NCBI RefSeq assembly: GCF_028993635.1
Contig: NZ_CP118631.1
Coordinates: forward strand, 4,650,001 to 4,714,000
Length of the DNA: 64,000 bases
Origin: Mucilaginibacter sp. SJ
GTDB lineage: Bacteria; Bacteroidota; Bacteroidia; Sphingobacteriales; Sphingobacteriaceae
Direction of reading: 5' to 3'
Positions 48,297 through 57,676 of the stretch are shown piece by piece. Every line of letters begins with the position of its first letter. The first letter of the stretch is position 1. The position numbers and the translations under genes are program-made. The notes below the pieces were generated by a model that was not told the origin of the DNA, ran no database searches, and saw nothing but the letters and a program-made list of their open reading frames with translations.

Positions 48297-50078
48297 GTGG
48301 TCAGAAACATATTCCTAAAATTAGCACTCGCCGTTGTTTTATTCATGGTTGCCTTTATCGGCTGTAAAAAAGATGGGGGCAGCGGCACCGGCCCATTGTT
48401 AGGGAAGGATGATGAAGCTTTTATTAAATACGAGAACACGTTTCTGGATAACTTCTGGAAGTTGAACCCCGATTGGGCAACTTCGGCAGGGTATCATAAA
48501 TACGACAGCCTGATGGTGCTTCCAAACGAGCAAAGCCGCGATAAACTGGTAACCTTTGCTAAATACCAGGTTGATTCATTGAGCCGCTTTGAGGTAAACA
48601 CCTTGTCTGAAGCCAATAAGATAGATTACAAGATCCTGCAAAACCAGCTTGAATACCTGCAATGGCAGGTGCGCCAGTTAAAACAATATGAATGGGACCC
48701 ATCGTCATATAACGTTATCGGCACCTTCGCTTACATCCTGAACGAGCACTATGAGCCTTTGCCTAAACGTCTGCGTCATTTTTATCAGCGTATGTCGTTT
48801 ATTCCGCAGTATTACAAAGACGCCCAAAAACAGATTAAAAACCCGGTAGCTGAACTTACCAGTTTGGCTATTGAGCAAAATCTGGGTGGGCTTGATGTAA
48901 TAGGAAAAGACTTTGCCGATTCGCTTAAGAAAACCAATATCCCCAAAGCTGAGCAAAAGTTAATGACCGACAGGGCTGCGCAGAGCGTTGTTGCCATTAA
49001 AGCCTATGCCGATTGGCTTAAAGCACTTAAAAATGATCACCCAAGAAGTTTCAGGCTGGGTAAGGATTTATATGAGGATAAGTTTAAATACGAAATTGTA
49101 GCTACCAACACTGCCGAGAAAATCTACAATGCTGCCGTTGAACGTAAGAAATACATTCACCGCGAAATGAGCAAGATCAGTAAACAGCTTTGGTCGAAAT
49201 ACTTTGGTAAACAAGCTGCACCTGCTGATAGCCTGCTCATGATAAGCCAGCTGATAGATACTCTGTCATCAAAACATGTAAAGCCTGAAGATTTTCAATC
49301 GTCAATTGAGCAAATCATACCAAAGCTTAATGCCTTTGTTAAAGCTAAAGATCTTGTAACGCTTGATCCGTCAAAACCGTTGATCATTCGTAAAGAGCCC
49401 GGTTATATGGCAGGTGTGGCAGGTGCGTCCATGAGTGGTCCTGGCCCGTATGACAAAAATGGTAATTCATACTATAACGTAGGCAGCCTGGCCGGCTGGA
49501 GTAAGGAAAAAGCCGAAAGCTACCTGCGCGAGTACAACAATTATATTTTACAGATCCTGAGCATTCACGAAGCTGTGCCGGGGCATTATGTACAGGGTGT
49601 ATACTCCAATAAAGCCCCAAGTATCATCAAAGCTGTATTTGGCAATGGTGCCATGGCCGAAGGCTGGGCGGTATATACCGAGCAAATGATGCTGGAGAAC
49701 AGCTTTGGCAATAACGAGCCCGAAATGATGCTGATGTGGTATAAATGGAACCTGCGTTCGGTATGTAACACCATTTTGGATTATAGTGTTCATAGCGGCA
49801 GTATGACCAAAGATGAAGCTATTAAGTTATTAACCCGCGAAGCTTTCCAGCAGCAGGCCGAAGCTGATGGCAAATGGAAGCGCGTTAGCGTAACCAGCGT
49901 TCAGCTTACCAGTTATTATACCGGCTATAAAGAAATCATAGATTTGAGGGATGCCTATAAACAAAAAATGGGTGATAAATATAAACTGAAAGAGTTTAAC
50001 GAAAAGTTCTTGAGTTACGGCAGTGCACCGGTTAAATTTATCAGGGAAGCCATGCTTGCTAAAACCAGCGGAAATTAA
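48297..50078 (+). CDS. DUF885 lipoprotein, putative zinc peptidase
   Basis: The 593-residue protein starts with GTG and a lipoprotein signal (MVRNIFLKLALAVVLFMVAF), then GCKKDGG with the lipobox Cys near residue 22. DUF885 proteins carry an HExxPGH zinc site. Here HEAVPGH lies at residues 424-430, followed by AEGWAVYTEQMML. The family is thought to be gluzincin-like peptidases, and some members cleave small peptides. The GTG start is kept because the signal peptide depends on it; no upstream ATG in frame is available. It stands alone. Confidence 0.88.
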   Translation: MVRNIFLKLALAVVLFMVAFIGCKKDGGSGTGPLLGKDDEAFIKYENTFLDNFWKLNPDWATSAGYHKYDSLMVLPNEQSRDKLVTFAKYQVDSLSRFEVNTLSEANKIDYKILQNQLEYLQWQVRQLKQYEWDPSSYNVIGTFAYILNEHYEPLPKRLRHFYQRMSFIPQYYKDAQKQIKNPVAELTSLAIEQNLGGLDVIGKDFADSLKKTNIPKAEQKLMTDRAAQSVVAIKAYADWLKALKNDHPRSFRLGKDLYEDKFKYEIVATNTAEKIYNAAVERKKYIHREMSKISKQLWSKYFGKQAAPADSLLMISQLIDTLSSKHVKPEDFQSSIEQIIPKLNAFVKAKDLVTLDPSKPLIIRKEPGYMAGVAGASMSGPGPYDKNGNSYYNVGSLAGWSKEKAESYLREYNNYILQILSIHEAVPGHYVQGVYSNKAPSIIKAVFGNGAMAEGWAVYTEQMMLENSFGNNEPEMMLMWYKWNLRSVCNTILDYSVHSGSMTKDEAIKLLTREAFQQQAEADGKWKRVSVTSVQLTSYYTGYKEIIDLRDAYKQKMGDKYKLKEFNEKFLSYGSAPVKFIREAMLAKTSGN

Positions 50079-50162
50079 TTGATAGTCCACAGGTATAAAC
50101 TCATGGACTATGAACCATGGGTTTATCTCCCATGAACTATCAAATTCTTTTTTATTAACAGC

Positions 50163-50405
50163 TTACGCGTAATGATTTTTTATCTGGTGCTCAAGCTGGG
50201 CCATGACGTTTTTCTTTAGCTTGCCCTTATAGCAGGTACAGCCGTCCTTATCCAGGTTAAGTTCGGCAATTGTCTTACCCTGGTAAATCACGCGGAAATT
50301 TCCTGCTTCGTTGGGTAAAATTGCCAAAATACGTTCATCTTCTCCCGAAAAATTGATCAGCACATGAAACTGGTGCTGTGGTATAAATGCTATCTGCTGT
50401 AACAT
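50163..50405 (-). CDS. Small hypothetical protein
   Basis: The 80-residue protein begins MLQQIAFIPQHQFHVLINFS and continues AGNFRVIYQGKTIAELNLDK, then DGCTCYKGKLKKNVMAQLEH. It is a small soluble alpha/beta protein with one Cys-x-Cys pair. I do not recognise the family. It lies in a gap between two plus-strand genes, and its composition is in keeping with a real gene. No partner is visible. Confidence 0.65.
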   Translation of the reverse strand: MLQQIAFIPQHQFHVLINFSGEDERILAILPNEAGNFRVIYQGKTIAELNLDKDGCTCYKGKLKKNVMAQLEHQIKNHYA

Positions 50406-50559
50406 AAAAACCTCTCTTTCCGCTAAATTAGGTGTGTAAAAAAATTAAAGAGCCGAGCGCAGTATAAAGTTAACGAATTTGTTTTTAATTAATTGTTAGG
50501 AATTTTGAGTTTTTTGTAAAAGATATTATAATATATTTAGCGCTTACATATTAACAATC

Positions 50560-51480
50560 ATGAAGAAAATTTTGGTGACCGGTTTACTGGCTATAGGAGC
50601 GATAACCGGTTATGCGCAGAAGGTAAAACCGGCTTTAAAACTAATTAAAGGCAATAGTTATTACTTATCTACCACAGCACACTCTGTTGTGAAGCAAACT
50701 ATAAACGGGCAGGTTAATAATATCGATATGACGATTGATGGCAAAATGTCATTCAAAGTATTAAATGCTAATGATTCTCTTTATTATATGGAGGTTAACT
50801 ATACCAAAGTGGGTATGAAAATGCAGCTGCCAACCGGTAATGTAACTTTTGATTCTGATACTAAAGACACGACAAATATTATGGCCAGGATCATGTCGGG
50901 CATAACAAATAAACCATTTACGGCAACGCTAACCAAAAGTGGCCGGATCAGGTCGATAGAGAATGCCGAGAATATGATCACATCTATGATAGATGGCTTT
51001 AAGGAAGTACCGGCCGAAAAAAAAGAGCAGTTGAAAACGCAGTTAACCCAATCGTTTGGTTCAGGGGCGCTTAAAAGCAACCTGGAAATGGTTATGTCGG
51101 TGTTGCCCGAAACGGCTGTGGTAAAAAATGATAAATGGACAATTAAAAATAACCTGGAGGGAGCTATGAGCGCGGCGGTCATATCTGTTTATCAACTGGT
51201 TGATATCACCCCGCAGAGCTATCTGATACACGGAAATGCCACACTTGAAACAGATAATACTGCCGGTTATAAAACCGTCAGTAATATGCCCATGAAATAC
51301 AATATGAAAGGCACTATGGTAGCTGATGTTGTTGTTGACAAGGCTACCGGCTGGATCTCCAGTTCAAAATTAAAGCAAAACATTGACGGTACCGTCGAAA
51401 TAAAAGATAATCCGCAGGTTCCGGGCGGTTTAACATTCCCTATGAGTGTTACCAGCGAAACATCAAGTACCGACCATTAA
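50560..51480 (+). CDS. Secreted DUF6263-like protein
   Basis: The 306-residue protein has a signal peptide (MKKILVTGLLAIGAITGYAQ). A beta-rich body follows with repeating patterns SYYLSTTAHSVVKQTINGQV, NDSLYYMEVNYTKVGMKMQL and ATLTKSGRIRSIENAENM, and a late AYKTV/VDKATGWISSSK-like segment typical of DUF6263 proteins of Bacteroidota. The function is unknown, and secretion to the periplasm or outer membrane is likely. The family call is by eye. It is followed by a strong terminator. Confidence 0.75.
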   Translation: MKKILVTGLLAIGAITGYAQKVKPALKLIKGNSYYLSTTAHSVVKQTINGQVNNIDMTIDGKMSFKVLNANDSLYYMEVNYTKVGMKMQLPTGNVTFDSDTKDTTNIMARIMSGITNKPFTATLTKSGRIRSIENAENMITSMIDGFKEVPAEKKEQLKTQLTQSFGSGALKSNLEMVMSVLPETAVVKNDKWTIKNNLEGAMSAAVISVYQLVDITPQSYLIHGNATLETDNTAGYKTVSNMPMKYNMKGTMVADVVVDKATGWISSSKLKQNIDGTVEIKDNPQVPGGLTFPMSVTSETSSTDH

Positions 51481-51497
51481 TTAAAGCAGATAATAAT

Positions 51498-51529
51498 AAA
51501 AAAACCTGCCGTAACCGGCAGGTTTTTTT
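51498..51529. terminator. Bidirectional terminator between convergent genes
   Basis: CCTGCCG (51505-51511) pairs with CGGCAGG (51516-51522), flanked by A-run and T-run. It serves the DUF6263-like gene and the small gene on the other strand. Confidence 0.85.
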
Positions 51530-51548
51530 GTTGTATAAACAGTTGGTA

Positions 51549-51884
51549 TTACAACATCCACAAGCCTTCAAAATAAAGCTTATACCGTGTTGGCTGAAAC
51601 TCGCCATATGCAAACACAGCAATAGAGTTCCCCTTTTTAGCATAATATAGCCTAAGCCTTTCGCTGCCCTTGTATAAATTAAGAAAGTCGGCATTAAAGC
51701 CCCCTGTTTTTACAATGGTCTTAAAGTCGTCGGGTGTAATTACCTTATGTAGATCTTCAAAATTATTATTGGCAAAATCACCGAACTTTATGTCACCGGC
51801 AGGCAGTTTAAATGTTTTATGCATGACCTCGGCTTCGTCTCCATCAAACAACAATGATTTTGTTACTTCATATTTTGTGATCAT
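51549..51884 (-). CDS. Small hypothetical protein downstream of the TNT gene
   Basis: The 111-residue protein, MITKYEVTKSLLFDGDEAEV and onward, contains FKLPAGDIKFGDFANNNFED and ERLRLYYAKKGNSIAVFAYG. It is acidic and small, with no signal peptide, so it would act in the cytoplasm. It begins 17 bp after the stop of the secreted TNT-domain gene on the same strand, the position expected for a toxin's immunity partner. I do not recognise a known immunity family, so this is a hypothesis based on position only. Confidence 0.72.
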   Translation of the reverse strand: MITKYEVTKSLLFDGDEAEVMHKTFKLPAGDIKFGDFANNNFEDLHKVITPDDFKTIVKTGGFNADFLNLYKGSERLRLYYAKKGNSIAVFAYGEFQPTRYKLYFEGLWML

Positions 51885-51901
51885 ATTTTAATAGTATGTT
51901 T

Positions 51902-52516
51902 TTATTGTTTTACTTCTTCAATGTAACCGCCTGCTTTCAGGTCGTTAACAGTGGCTGGTACTTCATACTGAATACCCAAGCCCGGTTTGCCAAACCATGG
52001 AATAATTTTACCCTCCCTAACTTTGGCTATCGGCTTCAGGATCTTGTAAATTTTGTATGGCTTGCTAAGGGTATTATCCGGCAAAGCACGCATGGGGAAA
52101 GGTACGCCTTTTGGCGATACAAAAGTGCCCTTATCCTGGAAAGTACCGGTAGTATCGGTATAGCCTCCGTAACGGTCAATAAGCACGCCTTTTTTAAGGG
52201 TGATTATAACCAGGTTTACCGCCCCACGGTTTGGAGGCCAGCCGCCGTTAAGGTTGTTGGCGGTAAAGAATTTTTCGAGCGCGCCCCATTTCTCGGTTTT
52301 CCATAGCAGCCAGGCTGAATCGGCAAGGGCTTTTTTACTGCTGGTGTCGGCAAAGTCGGTTACTGAACTTTTAAAGTCATCGTAAGTAATTCCCCGTACC
52401 GGTAGTTTGTGATGGTTTGCAGCAGGGTTGTGGGCATGCTTTAATGGTTTTGTTTGCGCTGTTGCCAAAAAAGGCATTAGCAATACTGATAGGATCAGGA
52501 TTTTTAGTGTTTTCAT
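51902..52516 (-). CDS. Secreted protein with a TNT-type NAD glycohydrolase domain
   Basis: The 204-residue protein starts at 52516 (MKTLKILILSVLLMPFLATA, a signal peptide); an upstream in-frame start adds 21 residues and hides it. Residues about 90-204 match the TNT domain (named for the tuberculosis necrotizing toxin). Seen are GGWPPNRGAVNLV, DRYGGYTDTTGTF, GVPFPMRALPDNTLS, and IIPWFGKPGLGIQYEVPAT with the Gln of the catalytic GxQY motif, then LKAGGYIEEV at the end. TNT domains hydrolyse NAD and NADP. Activity is inferred. A small cytoplasmic gene lies 17 bp downstream. Confidence 0.83.
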   Translation of the reverse strand: MKTLKILILSVLLMPFLATAQTKPLKHAHNPAANHHKLPVRGITYDDFKSSVTDFADTSSKKALADSAWLLWKTEKWGALEKFFTANNLNGGWPPNRGAVNLVIITLKKGVLIDRYGGYTDTTGTFQDKGTFVSPKGVPFPMRALPDNTLSKPYKIYKILKPIAKVREGKIIPWFGKPGLGIQYEVPATVNDLKAGGYIEEVKQ

Positions 52517-52715
52517 TCGATGTAGTCTTTGTTTGATAAATCTACTATGTACCCCGCGTTTATGAAAGAGATTTATCATATTTATTTTATTGGTATTATA
52601 TGCAATATCATATGCTAATCATTGTTATTACCGGCCACAAAAAACGTTATTACCAAAAGCTGGTATTTACCGGGGTAAAAAGGATGAAATAAACTAAATT
52701 ATTACCTTCGTACCT

Positions 52716-54728
52716 ATGTCATCAGCTGAAGCAAAAAAACAAATAGAGGCATTAACAGCCCAACTTAAACAGCACAATTACAATTACTATGTGCTGGCCA
52801 TGCCAACCATTTCTGATTTTGATTTTGATAAAAAACTGGAGTTGCTTAATAAACTCGAAAAAGAACATCCGGAGTTTGCTGACCCTGATTCGCCAACACA
52901 AAAGGTAGGCGGTGATATAACCAAGGAATTTGTAACCGTTAGGCACCGCTGGCCGATGTTATCGTTGGGCAATACCTATAATGAACAGGAACTATTTGAT
53001 TTTGATCAGAGGATCCGTAAAGCCATTGGTGATAACTTTGAGTACGTATGTGAGCTTAAGTTTGATGGTTTGAGCATGAGCCTCACTTATGAAAACGGCA
53101 AACTGGTACGGGCCGTTACCCGCGGTGATGGTGTACAGGGTGACGAGGTTACCACCAATATTAAAACCATTCATACCATACCTAAGCGCCTGCATGGCGA
53201 AGGCTATCCCGGCTATTTTGACATCCGCGGTGAAGTGTTCATGCACCGGAAAGCTTTTGACAGGTTGAATAATGAACGTATCGAAAGCGGGGAGGTTCCT
53301 TATGCTAATCCACGCAACTTTGCCTCGGGCACAGTAAAAATGCAGGATTCGGCCGAAGTAGCCAAACGCCCGCTTGATTGCTTCCTGTACTTTTTGTACA
53401 CCGAAAAAACAGTATTTAAAACCCATTGGGAAAGCCTGCAGGCTGTTAAAACCTGGGGGTTTCATACCAATGAGCATAGTGAGCTTTGCGGGGATATTAA
53501 TTGCGTTTTGGAATTTATTAATAAATGGGATAAGGAACGTTTTAACCTGAGCTATGATATTGACGGCATTGTTATTAAAGTAAATAATTACTCGCAGCAG
53601 CAGGAGCTTGGCTTCACTGCCAAATCGCCGCGCTGGGCCATATCTTACAAGTTTAAGGCCGAAAGGGTAGAGACTGAACTTCTTGAAGTGACTTACCAGG
53701 TAGGCCGTACCGGCGCTGTAACCCCGGTGGCCAATTTAAAGCCTGTACTGCTTGCAGGTACTACGGTAAAACGCGCTACGCTGCATAACGCTAATGAGAT
53801 CATCCGGCTTGATCTGCATGAGGGTGATACCGTTTTTGTTGAAAAGGGCGGTGAAATCATCCCAAAGATTATTAGTGTAAACCCTGAAAAACGTAAGCCC
53901 GATGCCGTGCCTGTTGTTTACCGGGTTACTTGCCCCGCCTGCGGTACTCCGCTTGAGCGTAAGGAAGGCGAGGCTGCATTTTATTGCCCTAATGATGAAG
54001 GCTGTCCGCCGCAGATTGTTGGGAAAATGCAGCATTTCATTGGCCGTAAGGCTATGAATATTGATGGGTTGGGTGATGAAACTATCGAAACCTTATACAG
54101 CAAAGGCTTTATAAGTCACATTAGTGATATCTATGAGCTGCATACCTATGCTGCCGAATTGAAACAGTTAGGCCGCTTTGGCGAAAAATCGATCAATAAT
54201 ATGCTTGATGGTATTGAGGCATCCAAAAAAATGCCTTTCGAAAAAGTGCTGTTTGGTTTGGGCATCCGTTATGTAGGCGAAACAGTTGCCCGCAAGCTGG
54301 CTTTCCATTTTAAATCGATAGATAGATTAATGGAAGCTTCGGTTGAAGAATTGACAGCTGCCGAAGAGATAGGCGAACGGATAGCCCAAAGTATAACCGA
54401 ATATTTTGCAGGTGAAATCCACCGGCAGGAAATACAAAAACTAAGGGAACAGGGCCTCCAGTTTATTGCCGAAGAAAAAGAAGTTGTACTGGCCAGTGAA
54501 AAGCTTGCGGGGATGAACTTTATTATATCGGGAACATTTGGCAACTTTTCGCGTGATGAGTTGAAAGATATCATTGAACAAAACGGTGGCAAGATACTGA
54601 GCAGTATATCGGCTAAACTTAATTACCTGGTCGCGGGTGAAAATATGGGCCCTGCCAAGTTAGAAAAAGCTAATAAACTTAATATACCTATTATCAGCGA
54701 TGACGATTTACTTGCACTGATAAAATAA
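52716..54728 (+). CDS. ligA: NAD-dependent DNA ligase
   Basis: LigA seals nicks with NAD and is essential for replication and repair. The 670 residues contain domain Ia (residues 1-70, HNYNYYVLAMPTISDFDFDK), the adenylation motif CELKFDGLSM with catalytic Lys near 113, and the OB fold. A Cys4 zinc finger (CPACGTPLERKE and FYCPNDEGCP) lies near 410-440, followed by helix-hairpin-helix repeats (about 450-590) and a C-terminal BRCT domain (about 590-670, LAGMNFIISGTFGNFSRDEL). All motifs are complete. Confidence 0.97.
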   Translation: MSSAEAKKQIEALTAQLKQHNYNYYVLAMPTISDFDFDKKLELLNKLEKEHPEFADPDSPTQKVGGDITKEFVTVRHRWPMLSLGNTYNEQELFDFDQRIRKAIGDNFEYVCELKFDGLSMSLTYENGKLVRAVTRGDGVQGDEVTTNIKTIHTIPKRLHGEGYPGYFDIRGEVFMHRKAFDRLNNERIESGEVPYANPRNFASGTVKMQDSAEVAKRPLDCFLYFLYTEKTVFKTHWESLQAVKTWGFHTNEHSELCGDINCVLEFINKWDKERFNLSYDIDGIVIKVNNYSQQQELGFTAKSPRWAISYKFKAERVETELLEVTYQVGRTGAVTPVANLKPVLLAGTTVKRATLHNANEIIRLDLHEGDTVFVEKGGEIIPKIISVNPEKRKPDAVPVVYRVTCPACGTPLERKEGEAAFYCPNDEGCPPQIVGKMQHFIGRKAMNIDGLGDETIETLYSKGFISHISDIYELHTYAAELKQLGRFGEKSINNMLDGIEASKKMPFEKVLFGLGIRYVGETVARKLAFHFKSIDRLMEASVEELTAAEEIGERIAQSITEYFAGEIHRQEIQKLREQGLQFIAEEKEVVLASEKLAGMNFIISGTFGNFSRDELKDIIEQNGGKILSSISAKLNYLVAGENMGPAKLEKANKLNIPIISDDDLLALIK

Positions 54729-54856
54729 GCACTCCTGTATTGTTTATTTTTATTCATGGTGAGGAATTTTTATTTTTTAACTCAGAAATTACGTTATTTG
54801 TACTACCGAAAGGGCCCCATAATTAATTAAACGTACTAATATTCGAGTAATTTACT

Positions 54857-55087
54857 ATGGAAAAATTTATACCTATACAAGAAAATATCTTTTGTGAACC
54901 CTGTAAGGAATGCGGCGAAAGGCCGGTTATAGAGGAGGTTAAAGGTAAATTTATTGTGAGGTGTCCTAAAAGCAAATCGCATTATCAAACAAAGCCTGGC
55001 CTGGTTGATATTAAGGATTGGAACATCAAAAATAAGCCACACCCGCCTCTTGGCAGTAAAGATACATCAAAGAAAAGGGCATCCTAA
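54857..55087 (+). CDS. Small hypothetical protein with a zinc-ribbon-like pair
   Basis: The 76-residue protein begins MEKFIPIQENIFCEPCKECG. Cys13, Cys16 and Cys19 lie in FCEPCKECG and Cys36 in FIVRCPKSKSHYQTK. A zinc-binding knuckle is possible, but the spacing is not a standard ribbon. No family is recognised. It lies in a short gap between ligA and the DUF5686 gene, both in the same direction. It could bind nucleic acid; function is unknown. Confidence 0.65.
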   Translation: MEKFIPIQENIFCEPCKECGERPVIEEVKGKFIVRCPKSKSHYQTKPGLVDIKDWNIKNKPHPPLGSKDTSKKRAS

Positions 55088-55170
55088 CCGGGTGTCTTTT
55101 CACATTATTTAACAATTTGGCGCTGTAACAATCAATTAATAAGTTTCATCTTAGCATAAACATCTGCTTA

Positions 55171-57621
55171 ATGAAGCCAGCCTTAGTTGCGTTATTTTTA
55201 ATATTAAATTTTTCTTCATATGCCCAGCAATTCAGCATTAGCGGTAAAATAACCAACCAGGAAGGTAAGCCCGTCCCCTTTGCATCTGTTTTTATAAAAA
55301 ATACTACTATAGGAGTATCTGCCAACAGCGAAGGAACCTACTTGCTGCGTTTAAATGGCGGCATACGGGAAATTCAATACAAAGCAGTTGGCTATGCCCA
55401 GCAAAGCAAAGTTGTTAACCTTGCGGCTAACCAGGTTATCAATATCAGCCTGCAAACAGAAACTTACCAGCTTAAGGATGTTACCGTGCATGCAGGGGCT
55501 GAAGATCCAGCTTATGCGATTATGCGTAAGGCCATTAAAAAACGCAAAACCTATCTTAACGAAGTTAAAGCCTATACCTGCGATATCTACATCAAAGGCT
55601 TACAAAAACTATTGGCCGCTCCAAAAACTTTCATGGGTTTTGATGTGCAGAAAGCTACCAGTGAAGCCGGGCTTGATTCAAACCGCCGCGGGATAGTTTA
55701 CCTTTCTGAGTCGGAATCAAAATATAGCTTTATAAGGCCCGATAAGGTGCATGAGGAACAGGTGTCATCAAAAGTGTCGGGCCGTAATCGGGCGTTCAGC
55801 TTTAACCGGGCATCGGATATGGCGGTTAATTTTTACCAGAACTATGAAACCTGGCGGGGCTTGAGCAACCGCCCGCTGGCATCACCGGTAGCTGATAACG
55901 CTATGTTTTATTATAACTACAGGTACATAGGTACTTCGGTTGAGAATGGCGAAACTATTAACAAGATCCAGGTGATACCTAAACGGGCACATGACCCATG
56001 TTTTGAGGGGTATATTTATATTTTGGATGATAGCTGGCGCATTTACGGGCTGCAGCTTTACATCACCAAAAAGGCTAATATCAATTTTGTTGATACATTG
56101 AAAGTTAACCAGCAGTTCTTCCCGGTGAACGAAAAAGTGTGGATGACATCATCCGTTAAGTTTGAATTTACAGGAGGCTTATTCGGATTTAAAATAGGCG
56201 GTTACTTTATTTCGATCTATAAAAACTACAACCTCGACCCTGCATTAAACAAAGCCGATTTTAACGAAGTGCTCCGGATCGCCAAAGGCATCAGCAAAGA
56301 TTCTGCTTATTGGAACCAGGCCCGGCCTATTCCGCTTACCGGCGAAGAGGTTACCGACTACACCAACAAGGATAAATTAGCTAAAAAACGTGAGTCGAAA
56401 GAGTACCTCGACTCGCTTGATAAGGCCAACAATAAATTTAAACCGGTAAACCTGCTTTTCACCGGCGTCAATACCCGCAATCGATACAAAAAAGAATATT
56501 TTCATTACGATCCAATCATCGGCTCCCTGCTTTATAACACGGTTGAAGGTGTGGCTTTTGATTACGGTGCATCATACAGCAAACTTATCGATACGGTTAA
56601 CAACCGCTATTTTATGCTGAATGGCAAAGTGCGGTATGGCTTCTCCAACCATTTGTTCAATGCTTCGGCAGGTGCGGCTTTCCCGGTAATGCAACGGTTT
56701 ACGCTGGGTTTAAGCGGTGGTTCGGAGGTAGCTGACCTGAATAACCAGGCTCCCATGTCGACCTTTGTGAATACTGTTCATAGTCTGCTTTCGCAACAAA
56801 ACTTTAAAAAACTATATCAAAAACAGTTTGCTTTGGCTTCACTTTCGGGCAGGGTGACCGGCGGTTTGCGTGGTAGCGCATCGGTTGAGTGGGCTAACCG
56901 TAAATCGTTGTTAAACACGGCCTCATTCAGTGTTTTTGATCCCCATGCCCACCAGTTTACGTCCAATAACCCGTTGGATCCTGATCATAACACATTGTTG
57001 TTCTCCCAAAATCAGTCGTTCACCGTAAACTTGCAGGTCAGTTATGATTTTAGTGACAAATATGAAACTTATCCTTCGGGCAGGCGTTATCTGCCATCCA
57101 AATATCCAACCATCAGTTTAAACTATACTAAAGGTGTCAGTAAGGTGTCAGGGTCGGATGTTAATTATGATAAGATCAGCGCCGATATTTCTAAATCGGA
57201 TATAAGCATGGGCTTTTATGGCAGCAGCTCATTCTTTATAGGCGCAGGTAAGTTCCTGAATGCCAAAAGCGTTTACTTTCCCGATTATTTCCACTTTGCA
57301 GGTAACGAGGTACTTTCATACAAGCCGAGGTTAAACCGCTTCCTGCTTTTGGATTATTACGATTTCAGCACGCCTGATAAATATCTTGAAGGGCATTTCG
57401 AACACAACTTTTCCGGTTTCATCACCAATAAGATCCCGCTGATCCGCAAGTTTAAACTGCAGGAGATCGTCGATGTAAATTACCTGTACACTCCCACCCT
57501 TAAAAACTATACCGAACTGGGTTTCGGATTGCAATATCTTAATATCCGTTTGATGTATGGCGTATCATACAATGGAGGTACTGAGGCAAAATCGGCAATA
57601 AGGCTTGGGATAAGCTTGTAA
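55171..57621 (+). CDS. DUF5686 outer-membrane protein with carboxypeptidase-like domain
   Basis: The 816-residue protein has a signal peptide (MKPALVALFLILNFSSYAQQ), a carboxypeptidase-regulatory-like beta sandwich (about 22-105) and a DUF5686 body. The body includes AYAIMRKAIKKRKTYLNEVK (about 114-133) and a large C-terminal beta-barrel-like part ending RLMYGVSYNGGTEAKSAIRL. Bacteroidota proteins of this kind are predicted outer-membrane receptors or assembly factors of unknown ligand. It is co-directional with the next gene, 55 bp away. Confidence 0.86.
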   Translation: MKPALVALFLILNFSSYAQQFSISGKITNQEGKPVPFASVFIKNTTIGVSANSEGTYLLRLNGGIREIQYKAVGYAQQSKVVNLAANQVINISLQTETYQLKDVTVHAGAEDPAYAIMRKAIKKRKTYLNEVKAYTCDIYIKGLQKLLAAPKTFMGFDVQKATSEAGLDSNRRGIVYLSESESKYSFIRPDKVHEEQVSSKVSGRNRAFSFNRASDMAVNFYQNYETWRGLSNRPLASPVADNAMFYYNYRYIGTSVENGETINKIQVIPKRAHDPCFEGYIYILDDSWRIYGLQLYITKKANINFVDTLKVNQQFFPVNEKVWMTSSVKFEFTGGLFGFKIGGYFISIYKNYNLDPALNKADFNEVLRIAKGISKDSAYWNQARPIPLTGEEVTDYTNKDKLAKKRESKEYLDSLDKANNKFKPVNLLFTGVNTRNRYKKEYFHYDPIIGSLLYNTVEGVAFDYGASYSKLIDTVNNRYFMLNGKVRYGFSNHLFNASAGAAFPVMQRFTLGLSGGSEVADLNNQAPMSTFVNTVHSLLSQQNFKKLYQKQFALASLSGRVTGGLRGSASVEWANRKSLLNTASFSVFDPHAHQFTSNNPLDPDHNTLLFSQNQSFTVNLQVSYDFSDKYETYPSGRRYLPSKYPTISLNYTKGVSKVSGSDVNYDKISADISKSDISMGFYGSSSFFIGAGKFLNAKSVYFPDYFHFAGNEVLSYKPRLNRFLLLDYYDFSTPDKYLEGHFEHNFSGFITNKIPLIRKFKLQEIVDVNYLYTPTLKNYTELGFGLQYLNIRLMYGVSYNGGTEAKSAIRLGISL

Positions 57622-57676
57622 TACGCTAATTATTAATTGCACTTAATATGGTGTAGATATTAGTAATACTGTATAT

